Made by a program: the position numbers and the translations under genes. The notes under the pieces were generated by a model, which was not told the DNA's origin, did no database searches, and was given only the letters and a program-made list of their open reading frames with translations. DNA of 64,000 bases from Chondrosia reniformis. Its lineage: Eukaryota; Porifera; Demospongiae; Chondrillida; Chondrillidae. The stretch is from assembly GCA_947172415.1 (NCBI GenBank), contig OX359189.1, forward strand, positions 7,950,501 to 8,014,500, given 5' to 3'. The first letter of the stretch is position 1. Each line of letters begins with the position of its first letter. Positions 34,885 through 48,200 of this stretch are shown here, piece by piece.

Positions 34885-37800
34885 TTAGAGTGTAATTTGA
34901 TTGATGAACAGAGCAGCGAGGGATGAAATGAAGACAAAGAAAAGTATTTCTCTGGTCATTCTTGCTGCATTGAAGGAATCACAAACTGCTTTCTAAATAT
35001 TAATAAGAAACCAAAATTTTACAATTAGTTTATCTATAATGCCCAACTAGTATTTCTTACTTCAGATATAGGTAAACAAACTGGTTTATACTCAGTTTTG
35101 TAGGCAACTTCTAGGGCTTCCAGGGACTCAATATCCCAATCAAAGTTGTTGATTATTGCTCGAGTGTCATTGCCATATTGACCCTGTAGTGCTGCAAATT
35201 CCTCTTGTTTTGACTTACTATAAAAATAATACTTCTGTTTCATAGATATGAACAATGTGACATAAACAATGTGATATAAAATTACATAATCACAGGGGGG
35301 GGGGGGATTGTCAGACCAACCAATACAGCAACTGTATACAAATGATGGTTATATAGTGCAAGTAATTTGCCCTTTCAAATCAGTAATAGAGTAATATAGG
35401 TAAAACATGACTGAGGGATTCATTTGATTATAATTGACTAGCTAGTTTAGGTCTTCTACCTGGTCATTTGGAAATCCTTAGCATGCATGTATATAGATAA
35501 AATACTCACACAAGGCCTGCAAGAAAGTTAGTGGAGGTATCATTAGTTGGAGTGCTCCAACAAACATCAAAAGCTGTTCTTGGATAATAGTTCAAGAAAG
35601 CTATGCACATTTCATCGGTTGTAGCCAAACCACCCTATAATGCCCAAGGACATTGTTATGAAATACGTACATATTATTAGCAGGCAAAACATATGTAGAT
35701 ACGTACATATGTACTTGGTCATATAATACTATGCTGATGTAACTGTATATATCAATAATGTACACACACTTACCACAAGTACATCATTAGTTGTAACAGT
35801 TTGGTAAACACATTCTAGAATTAGAGTATCACCCTGTAATTAATAAAAATAGTATTTATTAAATATATATATAGCGCCTATTGAATTAGTCTTCTTAAAG
35901 TTTGCTGTAGCTTTTTGTTTGTTTGTAAAAACACTAATACATTTTCCTTACTGGGTAGATCTTTGTTGGACCAATAGGTCTGGTTTCCTGAAAGTTGAAG
36001 TCATAATTTAGCTCTTGGTCAAGTGGGGGTTCAACAACCTTGCCATCACGGATAACATTTAGAGTTAAGGCAACACCTGCACAAATTGACAAATAATAAA
36101 CCTTCAGTTCTTCATTTATAATCTTAAATTTGTAATTAGTTGTTGTTTCCTAATTTTCCAGGGTTTTGTAGAGCAAGAATTTCATGATATAATATTCAAA
36201 ATAACAAAAGTGTATATACCCAAACATGATCATGCATGAAGGACTTATGTACCTGCTAAATGAGTGTGGAAGAGATTTGCAAAGACTGTCACACCATCAC
36301 AAGGAATGCCCTAAATGTACATAAATCAATAATACCACTATCATTAAAGAGAAAATATTTATAATAAGATACATATTATATGGCTAGCCGATTGCTATTA
36401 CAAGTAAAGGTACTGTGTGTAAATCCCAGATGTGTATACAATAATTAAGTTCCATACAAACAATATTAACAATATATATATATATATATATGCCATCAGC
36501 TGCTCATTTTTATATCAATTTATTGCACCACAGTGCTATAAGATTACACAATGTAGATGCATGTATATCCATATGACTCTAATTCAATTTTATATATATA
36601 GTCACATGATATATTAGTCATGAAAAAACAACTCTTGTTTACATAAGGACAGACTTGATTGCAGGGTGTTAAAATAAGCACCTCCCCAATGTCATGCCAT
36701 CTTGTTCAATATTTTAGCTATTTTTTCTTCTGCTTCCAGAATTCAGAATTTGACAGTATCCAATATCCATAAGTCATTTAGAGTCTAATGTAACTGTCTC
36801 ATATAAAGACCTGACACACCAAATGCTAATTGAATGAATTAGCAGTCTCTAAGTACCAGACAATCATCAACAGTATATGGCTATATACAGCTACTAATAA
36901 GAAGTCACACTGACTTCCAGGCATGCATATATATTTGGTCATTTTAGCTATATATGTTAGGTGGAAACACTTATCCTTTAGTGGAGCATACCAGCAGCAA
37001 CATTTAAATATCATCATATTTTGCCTCATTGTGTTTCCCAGTAATGAAATATTTACTTCTATAATGCATATAATGTTATACACCTAACAGTTAACATCTC
37101 AATGAATCTCAAAGTATTCTTTAATAATGAACCATATTAATTATATACTTTATAAAAAGTTAACTACTTACCATAGAAGTACAAGAGGAATCACAAGTAC
37201 CATATATGGAGAATTTAGATACTCCGGGTGGTACAATCATAAGTGGGGTAACATTATGACCAACAGAAAGAGCTCCAGCATTGTGTTTGCGACCAGTGGA
37301 TAAATAGGTTATATTCATTCCAGACCTATCAATAACATCTGTTACAAAAAGATAAAAATTACATATGTACGTATATCATGCAAGAAAAATTCTGCAATTT
37401 GTACTTTTGTATAACATTTAGCTGTATAAGTAAAGAAAAATTTATCAATAGGCTTGACTATACTAACTTGAAATGCCATCAGGATTATCATAGTGCATCT
37501 CAATTGTCCAGAATGAAGAGGTTCCTGGACCTCCAAATGAATAGCTGACATCATTGGGGAAGGAGTAAACCTGCAGGGCATTTCATAATGGAAAGGAATT
37601 CCATACTAATGAAGTGAAAGGGATTTCAATGAGTCCCAGTAAACACACATTTTATCAATTTGAACCTTTTGTGGCAGGAGCATAACATAGAAATGTTCAA
37701 ATTAATAAACTGTTAGTAGAATAAGGATTTCATTAACTACGTGTAATATGTTGAACTTTTATATTGAAAGGATCTACTTTGACTTTTAGGACTGTCTAGA

Positions 37801-40800
37801 AAGATAACACAATGTCTTTATCGATGCTCTAGAAGTCAAAAGATGATCCTTTCAAAAGATAAGAAAATTGTGTTGCTGTATGGGGCTCATTTAAATATCT
37901 AATTATAAATTATCTTTATCATGTAGTAACAATATGTACTAGCTAGTTGTATAGTTAAACTGCTAGTCCCCACTTACACCTCCTCCAACTGCCCATCCAG
38001 CAATAACTGCTCCTAGTCTACAAAGTGAAAGAGGATGGTATAGATTCTTGGATCCAGTACAGTCTACACCCTTCAGTTCTTCCTCAGAAAGTTGCTCCAG
38101 TTGGTCCTTAAGATACCCAGGACACTCACTTAAAATTAGATGGTGAACGTGGGCTTTCGCAGGCTCATATATATTTGGTGCATACTGGAATGGGAAGAAA
38201 TTGAAACAGTGATTTACATACCCATATACCGGGGCATAAATCTTTAACTCCAGTGTATATATAATTCCTGTTTCAATTACTGCACTATGCAAGCATGATA
38301 TATATGTAACATGACTACTTGTTTGTACTAGAACTATTCAGTCTATGCATGCTTCTCAATTCATAAAATAGGCAATTACATACTCTAGAGTGGAATACAG
38401 ATGACTTATGTGATAAAGTAAAGTTCTAACCTGTATTATATGTTTTTCAGACTCTTGTATATCTTTTGGTAGTCTGAAACCGGAGCACCAGTAGGTTGTT
38501 GCGGCTGTGGGTATCTCAAGCTATATACATTCAGTAAAATGTATTTAACACTAAATACATGCAGCCATGTATTTATGAGCATGATCAATTATAATGTTAC
38601 CGTTTTTTCCTAACAGAAGCCCATGCTTCTATTTCATTTGAGTCATTTTTGACCCGGCCTCTATACGAGCCAGGCCTCTATACGAGCCAGGCCTCTATAC
38701 GAGCCAGGCCTCTAAATGGACGAATACGGTACATGTATATAGTGCATAGTTTCAATCTCAACGACAAGCTTTAGAGAACCTATTAGGTAACCCTAAGAAG
38801 TGGTGGAGAGAAGTTAAGAAACTAGGCATTTCTAGTAAGAATCCACCTGGAGGTTTTGGCAGAGTCTATGATGAGAACGGCGTGGCACGATCTGGTGAGG
38901 AAGGCAGGAAGGTCTGGAGTGAACACTTCAAGGAGGTGTTGCAAGGCGGTAAAGAGTCTCCCACCGGTTGCCATGCGTTGAATGGTGATGGCAAGGCTAA
39001 AGGGCTTGGTGGGAGTAGTAAGGTTTTGGAGGATGAACTCACTCAAGAAGAAGTGATGTGGGCATTGGGTAAAGTAAAGAAAGGGAAGGCAGTTGGCAAA
39101 GATGGTATTTCTGTTGAGATGATGAGTGCTGAGTGTTTAACAGATGTGTGGGTGAAATTGTTTAATGTCTGCTGGAAGTTTGGAGTGGTGCCCTCTTTGT
39201 GGAAACATTCAATTATCGTTCCAGTCCCAAAGAAGAGGGTGAGGGGAGTATGTGACACCAAAAACTTTAGAGGTATATCCCTGACATCCTTGGTTTGCAA
39301 GATCATGTGCATGGTTCTGAACATGCGGCTGACTACCTTTTTAGAAACAGAAGGTACCTTGGTTGACGAACAGGGTGGTTTTCGCAGTGGTAGGAGTTGT
39401 AGGGATCAAATCCTGTCTTTGCTGTTGATTGGCCATGGCCAGTCAATGCTGTCAAAGAAGTCAGATGGGATGCTAACAGCTTTTATTGACTTTAAGAAGG
39501 CGTATGATCGGGTGAACAGGAAGAAGCTGTGGGGTTGCTTAGAGGGTTATGGTGTAAAGGGGCGCTTCCTCACCTTCTTGAAGAGTTTGTACGGTGGTAG
39601 TGTGTCTCAAGTGAGAATTGATGGATGCCTAGGTGAAGAGTTTGAAGTGACAAAAGGTTTACGGCAGGGGTGTGTGTTATCTCCAGTTCTTTTTTCCTTG
39701 TATATCAACGGGTTGGTAACTGAATTAAAGGATAAGGATTGTGGGGTGATGTGTGACGAAATTATGGTACCTGGTCTGCTGTTTGCCGATGACACAGCTC
39801 TATTGGCTGAGAGTGGAGATGATATGAGGAAGAGTCTCCAGTGCTTAGAAAGTTGGTGTGAGGAATGGTCCGTTGAGATAAATGTGGAAAAGAGTGCGGT
39901 AATGCACATGAGGAAAAGAGGGGTCAATAAGTGTGCTGATCATTTCAGTATTGGTGAGAAGGAGCTCCCATGGGTGTCTACTTACAAGTACTTGGGCTGT
40001 ATGGTGGATGACAGTTTGGGCTGCTCAAGTATGGTGGAGCATCGGGTGGAAATGGGGTCTCAGGCATTAGGTGCTTGGCTGCGGAGGTGTCGGGAGTCAG
40101 TTGGGGAGGTGAACGGCAGGTCGTTTATGCAGTTGATGCAGTCACTGGTAGAATCCGTGTTGTTGTATGGGGCAGAGATCTGGGGTTGCCATCAGAAGTT
40201 AGATGGGTTGAACCAGCTACAGTTAAGGGCCTTGAGAATCTTCTTTGGGGTGGGTGTGCGCCACCCAAAGGTATCCCTGATGATGGAGGCTGATGCTTTC
40301 CCGGTGGTCTGGCTTGCAAGGGTGAGATGTGTTACATTCTGGTTGAAGGTTATGACGAATCCACTGTTTGAAGGAAGGATTTTGAGGGCAGCAGTGTTGG
40401 AGGCGGCTAAGAGTGGTGGAGGTTGGATGAAGAATCTGAAAAAATACCTGGAATGTTTTGGTTGGGGTGGAATCGGTGCCAAGGAGGTAAAAGGGCTGTC
40501 ATTTAGAGAAATCACAATGATGTTGCAGGCTTGTGCGAGAAGGAAGGTGGAAGATGAATGGGATGGTGAACTGGTCACAAAACCCAAGTTGGCCTTGTTG
40601 AAACTTTTGAAGGAGAAAGGTGGTGAATCTCGATGTTTAGATGTGGCAGATAAGGGTAAGAGACGGATGATGATGATGATCAGGGGTGGGACAGCCCCAC
40701 TTAGGATTGAATGTGGAAGGTGGAGGGGTCTCGAGAGAGCGGAGAGAACATGTGGGGAGTGTGATTTGGGGAAGGTGGAAGATGTACAACATTGGCTGCT

Positions 40801-42043
40801 GGAGTGCGAGAGATGGAAGGATGAGCGGGTGGACCTTTTTCAGTCTTTGTCACGGGTTGCACTGGGGTTTGATTTGATGACTGATGATGATAAACTATTT
40901 GCCATTCTGGATCAAGGATGCAAGCATCACTCAATCCTTAAGATTATTTTGAAGATGTGGACTGCTAGATTTAGTTGACCTTTTTGATTGATGACTTGAT
41001 GTTTTGTTGAACTGATTTATTTGTCATGATGTATTGGTGTGTGCCTCATAGGACAGTCTGTCCTAGTGCTATGCATGTGGCACGTTAAATAATAATAATA
41101 ATAATAATATATACATTCGATTCAGCCTTACATCTCGCTGCACTAATGAAATTGTCTCAGCCTTATCCAGATCATCTACTACTTGAGATGTTTCTACAAA
41201 TGTAACTCCAATGGATCCACGATTGCTCATGTGATAGACTGGTGAACTGGCATCAGATGGATCAGCATCATTCCAAGCGTAGATCACACGAGTATTACCC
41301 TATATTGAGAAAATATATGCAGTAGTTATAGTAGTTATATAAAATGCAAGAAAAGTAAGTTTTGAAATGCGCTCACCTCTCCTATTACTATATCTTCACT
41401 AGAATCTCCCGTGTCAAGGAGCCTCCAAAACTTCAAGGTTGTCCATCCATTATTTTCAGTTCCTTCAATGAGAAACCAGTTCTGCTTTTGGTCTATATTT
41501 GGGATTGCTTGTGTGTCGGGTACAATACGATCCTGCAAAATATTCACATTGTAATAGTTAATATCTTTCAGGCCCTTACTATAGCTGCAACTGCATGTAT
41601 GGTCGCTCTATCAAAATGATAATCTATTCGAATATTTTGATAGCACGCGTATATACGACTCTCACTGGACGAACAACCAAAGAATATTCAAGTACACAAG
41701 CTTAAGATTTTGTATATGTGATACTTGTTTGCATGAACTGATGCGTACGTGGACCTACGTGAAAGATGGTGTTTCCACCGGATACCCAACCAATGACTAC
41801 ATCAGAGTTGGGCATGCCACCATTGGGAGATATTCCCAATCCTATCCATCCTGTAGTATTCACTCTGACGGCAATGGAGAGGTTCTGCGTACTACTGTCG
41901 AAGTTCCAGTACAGCTCGTATGAAGGATTAACAATTTGTCTGAAATTAGTAAACTCTGCAGATAAGATAACGTCTTGTCCTAGGACAATCGCGAATTTAG
42001 CAAGTAGTAGAAGACCGACAATAGGTTTACAGGTCATGACCAT
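34885..42043 (-). CDS. MOXD1: DBH-like copper monooxygenase, array copy 2 (MOXD1-like), with LINE in intron 3
   Basis: Exons: 42043-41759, 41532-41377, 41299-41132, 38520-38431, 38184-37978, 37570-37468, 37338-37172, 36310-36253, 36076-35952, 35833-35774, 35634-35510, 35217-35061 and 34992-34885, giving 602 residues. A signal peptide (KPIVGLLLLAKFAIVLG) precedes the DOMON domain. CuH ligands: His245, His247/248 region (AHVHHLILSEC) and His328 (MHYDNP). CuM ligands: His407 and His409 (HTHLAG) and Met482 (TTDEMC). The C-terminus is hydrophobic (ILFFVFISSLAALFINQITL), probably a membrane anchor or GPI signal. It is the nearest relative of copy 3, sharing intron sequence and repeats. Intron 3 is enlarged to 2.6 kb by an opposite-strand LINE. 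All exons remain open, so the gene is probably functional. Confidence 0.9.
38652..38712. repeat. 17-bp tandem repeat at the LINE 5' flank
   Basis: GGCCTCTATACGAGCCA repeats three times plus a partial copy. It lies between the intron sequence shared with copy 3 (which ends near 38600) and the first LINE codons, so it belongs to the insertion or to an earlier one. Confidence 0.7.
38750..41109 (+). mobile_element. Non-LTR retrotransposon (LINE), 5'-truncated, intact reverse transcriptase
   Basis: An open frame from 38750 to the stop at 40978 (about 742 codons; first Met at 38882) starts mid-protein (NPKKWWREVKKLG), just upstream of the RT domain; no endonuclease is present. RT landmarks: GKAVGKDGISVEMM, NFRGISLTSLVCKI, GGFRSGRSCRDQ, GLRQGCVLSPVLFSLYINGL, the catalytic FADD box (FADDTALLAES) and YKYLGCMVDD. 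The C-terminus has a CxxC...H...C cluster (CGECDLGK, HWLLEC) common in LINE ORF2 proteins. A short 3' UTR and an (AAT)n tail at about 41087-41109 end it. Base composition (GC-rich, many GGTG) contrasts with the AT-rich host DNA. The clade is not assigned; (TAA)n tails occur in I-type elements. It lies in intron 3 of copy 2, opposite strand. Confidence 0.92.
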
Positions 42044-42256
42044 ATGTTTATAGCTAATAGTACTCCGACCTGACGTACCGCATTTTATAATCGTAAAAGT
42101 GTACACAGCAAATGGTGCAACTTCCGGATAGACAATGGGAAAGACCCTCTGCCAGCAACCATGAATATACAAATAAATAAATATTTACAATACATGGGGC
42201 CCCAAAAGTGATGTTAGATCGAAGTATATAGGAATGACCATGGTAGTCTTATACAT

Positions 42257-42383
42257 CTGCAAACTGAGTTAGAGACCATTTGGTGACTTGCACACAAGGA
42301 CATAAAAGGTTGAGGCCTTTATTTATGTACATATTATGATGTCCCTTGTGTGCAAGTTAGCAAAAGATCTCTAACTCAGTTGA
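42257..42383. repeat. Hairpin/MITE-like element with about 47-bp inverted arms
   Basis: AACTGAGTTAGAGACC and TGACTTGCACACAAGG on the left match CCTTGTGTGCAAGTTAGC and TCTCTAACTCAGTTG on the right in inverse order. A loop of about 30 bases separates them. No coding capacity. No clear target-site duplication was found. Confidence 0.75.
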
Positions 42384-43675
42384 TTATGTGAATGCATACA
42401 ACCAACCATCAGTATTCTTAACTCCCTCACAAGGCAAATCAAATCTGTTGTGATTATTAGCTGAGACCCCTTTAGGACTGGAACTGTAGTTGATATACAG
42501 CATTCTGATGCAGCATCTTCAGTCTATAAGGTGTGAAAAGGTAATTGGTAGGTCATAAAGTCTTGTATACCTGTGATTATCGTGCTCCCAAAAAGATGAA
42601 AAATGCACCAAGTCCAACTTTCAGCTTATACAATTGATATCTCCATTGGTAATTGATTTTAGCACTATATGTACAAAATTCTAGCGATAACCAGGTATAT
42701 AGATAGCCATTGCTATAGGCTGATAGAATTAGCACTTAAGAAGACGGTATTTAGATGCATGGAATATATTTCAAATCTCTCAATACAAAGTTACACGTAC
42801 ATTTGATATTTTTGGTTTTCTAGGTATAAATTTTCAATCTCAATATTATATATATATATATATATATGTATACCTAAGAATTGATGTCAGTAAAAACAAA
42901 CAGACTGATAAGTAAATTGTTTTTATATACATTTCCAGTGACTGCAATGAAACAGTATCCCTAGGAATTCATTGACTGTACTGGTAGTGTCACCTACTGG
43001 AAACTTCGCTACAATCCTTTGATACTCTGTCCATTGACTCTCACTACATACATATAGAGTACATGTATATCAGTGTTTTATGCTCAAAATACACTTAAAG
43101 AAAATGTTGCTGAAAATACTATGCTGTTGCATGTTCAGTGACAGCCATTATATTGCCTTGGTAACAAAAAGATTAATTAAGTATATGTATACCACATGTC
43201 TAAAATGTGTCTAAAATTGAAACAAAACTATTTAATATATACTAATTTGTTGTAATGAACTTATATGGCATGTCTTTTGAAAGGACATTTTTCACTGTTC
43301 TTCTTTGCTGTCAGACATTTTGATACTGAGGGTCTTCTTCAGTGACATTCTAAAAGTTGAAAGATGATCCTTTCAAATTTAAAGATAAGTTTGACACAGT
43401 TAGAAGGAATCCTTACTCTATTATATATAAGGCATTATTGGGATAATCTTGTATGTTTCCAGGCATCATTTATATGTTATACATACGTATGTAATCATTG
43501 GCTGCTAATGCATAAAGTGTAATCATAACATGAACAGTGATGACAAGTTTGATATGGACAATATCCACTGATAGATTAGTCAGTGAGAGTGCTTCAAATG
43601 ATACACTCACAATAATAGGAACTACATAACAGACAAATACTCATATACTTCACTATACAACTACATCTTACATAC

Positions 43676-43938
43676 CTGAGTCAGGTGTAGTAAAGGTACT
43701 GGCTGCTGGAGGACTCACTCCATATTAATTCACAGCTATATATTACTGTACACCATATTCCATCATCCATAGTTAAGGTTAAATGAGTTGAAGGACAAGT
43801 TGAGAGTGTCATTTATCACTCTGACAGTGTAGGAGAGAGGTTGACTAGTTCCTTCATCATCAGATGGTACCTCCCAACTTAGAGTGACACTGAATGGACC
43901 ATTGACTACCATAAGTTGTCTTGGAACAATTGGAGGAG
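43676..43938 (-). pseudogene. Fibronectin type III pseudo-exon, second copy
   Basis: This is the paralogue of 31134-31401, sharing the flanks AGCTCCTCCAATTG and CCTGACTCAGGTATGT. It has its own lesions: small deletions in the middle and an in-frame stop where the first copy reads GTGAATGAATATGG (here GTGAATTAATATGG). The exon was duplicated together with the monooxygenase unit. Confidence 0.7.
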
Positions 43939-45239
43939 CTAAATATTATTATTTACAGATAATTATTAACTATAATATACTCATTTGGAGTATAATTATA
44001 CTGAACACTCAAACAACACATTCCAGTCAGGTGTTGCAACAATGAAAAGAAAAAGTATCAAAACAAGACAGTAATCCTGAGAGAACTAGATCTAGGACTC
44101 ATTCCTAATCTTACCTACCTAGTTATTAAATAAAGGTGTACGTACGTATATATGCTAAGGTTGCTACACCTATCTTCCCATACAGTATAGAGCACTGTAA
44201 TTATTATAGTTTTTGGGATTATAAAGTTAATATTTCCTTATAACAAGAAGGTATTGTAATCCAAAAGAAATTCTAACATATCTTATATATGATCGCAAAA
44301 TGAATTTTATATGCATGCAGTTTAGTTGATTTCAAATGTTTCAGACTGTGAATTGTATGACATTTTGATTTTAACTTGGAAATGCATTCAAACAGAGCAT
44401 AGTATCTTTCAGAGTCACTGAAGAAGACCCCCAGGGTTAAAACATCTGGCAGAAAGAAGAATAAAAAAGTCAAAAGATAACCCTTTCCAAAGATAAGTTC
44501 GACACAGTTAGAAGAAATCCGAGCATAGTATCTTCAACTTTTGCACCTACTGAAAGATTGTAGAGATATAAATGTGTAACTCGTATACTAACTGAATCAC
44601 ATAGAGTAAGATGGTGCTCTGGGGTCATCTGTCGGATGATGCAAAAAGAAGTACAGCAAAACTTTAAGACTGAATGGATGGATTAAAAGAATTTCAGAAG
44701 GGGTACCAAAGGACAGTTAATACTGGACTCGTAATCTCTTGTATATTTTTGATTATTTTACAATAGAACTTATAGATTTTATCCATATGCATGACTTTAA
44801 TTGTTTGTACATAAAATGTAATTTGATGGTATATTCATTGTATAATTATTAACCACATGTACATGTGCAAGCTACCATATTGTTACTATACATATGTAAT
44901 ATACGTAAGACCTGCACCACAAGCTCATTTGATCACTTTGCAAAACTTTCAACTGTCAACTCAATTTCAATCAACTTTATACAAGAATATTTATTGCTGC
45001 TAGTCACTTTAACCTGTCACATTAAAATGTGTGCATAAGTGGCAAACCTAAATTTCCTATAATTACGTATGCATACATATTTAATTTCATGCATCATCAT
45101 CCAATTCCATGCTTTCGTCAACATTAGATCAAACTATGCTAATTCAACCAAACAGATCTAGAGTTACAGTAATAGCTATATTGTATATCAGTGTTATAGG
45201 TAAGCATATCTGATGTCATACTCTTGAAGACTAAATGTC

Positions 45240-48200
45240 TTAGAGCGTAATCTGATTAATGAACAGAGCAGCGAGGGATGAAATGAAGACAAAGAAGAGT
45301 ATTTCTCTGGTCACCCTTGCTCCAGAATCCAGATTAAAGGAATCACAAACTGCTTTCTAAATATTAATAAGAAACACATTTTATCAATAATTTTCTATTC
45401 AATGCCCATGCAGCTAGTATTTCTTACTTCAGGCATAGGATAACAAATCGGTGCATACTCAGTTTTGTAGGCAGCTTCTAAGGCTTCTAGGGAATGAATA
45501 TCCCAAACAAAGTTGTTGATTATTGCTCGAGTGTCATTGCCATATTGACCACCTAGTGTTGTCAATTCCCCTTGCTTTGATGTACTACAAAGATAATACT
45601 TCTGTTTCATAGATATGTACAATGTGACATAAATATATAATCACGGGGGGGGGGGGGGATATCCAGACAAACTACTATATACCAGTGATCTCATGTAATA
45701 GAAATATTCACTGGGAGATATGTACCTATTACACCTGACCAACCAAGTGACCATAGTCTTATAATTATCTTGGTTGGGAGACCAAATTAATATTAAAATC
45801 ACCCAATATTCACAGGCAGCTTTTCCTTTGGGTTCATCAGTGTATCAGTGATATTTTGATGATACATTTGGATGTCTTCAGTTTAATAAAACTAAGCTTA
45901 ATAAACTATGGCATTGTGGCATTGTTAAAATACTGTTAAACACTTGTGATTTAATGATGAGGGAATATGGAGCTGCAGTCTAGATAAGACTGAGTGCTCA
46001 CAATGAAAGGGGGAAAAAATCTTTGCACATGCAGTAGTGCATAGTACAAGTAATTTGCCCATTTCACTGTACAATATACAGTAATAGAGTAATGTATGAC
46101 TGAAGGTGATTGTAATTGAGTTAGCTATGGTAAGGATACACTTTCAAATTCTGATTTTCCTTTTTTCTCAAGTGTACATACCATGCAGGTGACCACATGA
46201 CATTAGCATATGCATATAGAGGGGATATGGTCATTTGGAAGTCCTTAGCTCAATGACATGTATATACATACATCATTATTTAGATCTTATATTAAAGTAT
46301 TAAATTTGTCTATACAAGTACTCACCTGAGACCTGTATAAAAAGTACTGCTGGTCTGGTTGGTTGGAAAGCTTATACAAACATCAAAAGCTGATCTTGGA
46401 TAATAATTCAAGTAAGCTAGGCACATTTCATCAGTTGTAGCCAAACCACCCTATAATGCCCAAGGACATTGTAACACATACATATTATTAGCAGGCAAAA
46501 CATACGTAGTTTAATGTATACGTAGTTAGTACACTTTGCACACACACTTACCACAAGTACATCATTAGTTGTAACAGTTTGATAAACACATTCTAGAACT
46601 AGAGTATCACCCTGTAATAATAAAATAGTATTTATTAAATATATGTATAGCGCCTATTGAATTAGTCTTCTTAAAGTTTGCTGTAGCTTTTTGTTTGCTT
46701 GCAAAGACCCAATAATACATTTTCCTTACTGGGTAGATCTTTGTTGGACCGATAGGTCTGGTTTCCTGAAAGTTGAAGTCATAATTTAGCTCTTGGTCAA
46801 GTGGGGGTTCAACAACCTTGCCATCACGGATAACATTTAGAGTTAAGGCAACACCTGCACAAATTGACAAATAATAAACCTTCAGTTCTTCAGTTATAAT
46901 CTTAAATTTGTAATTAGTTGTTTCCTAATTTTCCAGGGTTTTGTAGAGCAAGAATTTCATGATATAATATTCAAAATAGCAAAAGTGTATATACCCAAAC
47001 ATGATCATGCATGAAGGACTTACCTGCTAAATGAGTGTGGAAGAGATTTGCAAAGACTGTCACACCATCACAAGGAATGCCCTAAATGTACATAAATCAA
47101 ATGGTCCTTACAATAATACCGCTATCATTAAAGAGAAAACAAAACTTTTAATAAGATACATATTAATTTTATGGCTAGTCCAGTTAAGGAAATTAACTAC
47201 CTTAATAAATCACATACAAGCAACAGTAACATATTCATATATGTAGGTATAGGTAGGTATAGGTAGTCAAACAAGCAGGTGATGGTATTATATAATATTG
47301 AAAATATAATGTTTATATATACGCCGTTACTGGGGCAACGCTGAGGTATTAATTTCATAACCGGGGTATAACTGCAATAAGAGGCCATTCCGGGGTATAA
47401 CAGCAATAGCAGATATCTAGGCTCTTATATTACTGCCAATTATGGAAAGGTGTTACAATAACAATGAAAAAAGGTCAAAAGAATCCCGCCAAATGTTCGT
47501 ATACCCACGGCGCTGGAGGTGTATATGGGTTTTGGAGTCATTCATAGCCAATCAGGTATGGTTCACATCATGTACCACAAGCTTATATTAACATTTACAC
47601 TGTTGCATCATATAATGATTGCACCATAGCTCTAAAAATACAGGTGTACATGGTGCTTCAAGCCTTATATTTACATTTATACTACATGACATAATAGTAT
47701 ACTTGCAGAATAATTGCACCACAGCTCTAAAAATGCAGGATGTAGGTACATGTGTAGTTATATGACCCTAATTAAATTATTACATTGTCACATGATATAT
47801 TAGTCATGAAAAAACAACTCTTGTTTACATAAGGACAGACTTAATTGCAGGGTGTTAAAATAAGCACCTCCCCAATGTCATGCCATCTTGTTCAATATTT
47901 TAGCTATTTTTTCTTCTGCTTCCAGAATTCAGAATTTGACAGTATCCAATATCCATAAGTCATTTAGAGTCTAATGTAACTGTCTCATATAAAGACCTGA
48001 CACACCAACTGCTAATTGAATGAATTATATAGCAGTCTCTAAGTAGCAGACAATCATCAACAGTATATGGCTATATACAGCTACTAATAGAAGTCACACT
48101 GACATCCAGGCATACATATATATTTGGTCATTTTAGCTATATATGTTGTGGAAACACTTATCCTTTGGTGGAGCATACCAGCAGCAACATCTAAATATCA

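Larger units (their letters stand above)
42044..45239. other. Spacer between monooxygenase copies 2 and 3
   Basis: This spacer contains a hairpin element at 42257-42383, decayed family II motifs at 43310-43356 (minus) and 44414-44450 (plus), and an FN3 pseudo-exon at 43676-43938. From 42880 on, most of it is collinear with the spacer before copy 2 (30550-34860) apart from the missing 2.2 kb. No live gene is visible. Confidence 0.6.

Noticed and set aside
38882..40978. Reading the LINE frame as a host gene with exons
   Set aside because: The single frame has all RT motifs, an (AAT)n tail, different base composition, and the paralogous intron lacks it.
41729..41923. Plus-strand frames over exon 1 of monooxygenase copies (also near 51800 and 59438)
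   Set aside because: They recur only because the opposite-strand exon is conserved; the sense frame encodes the DOMON domain.
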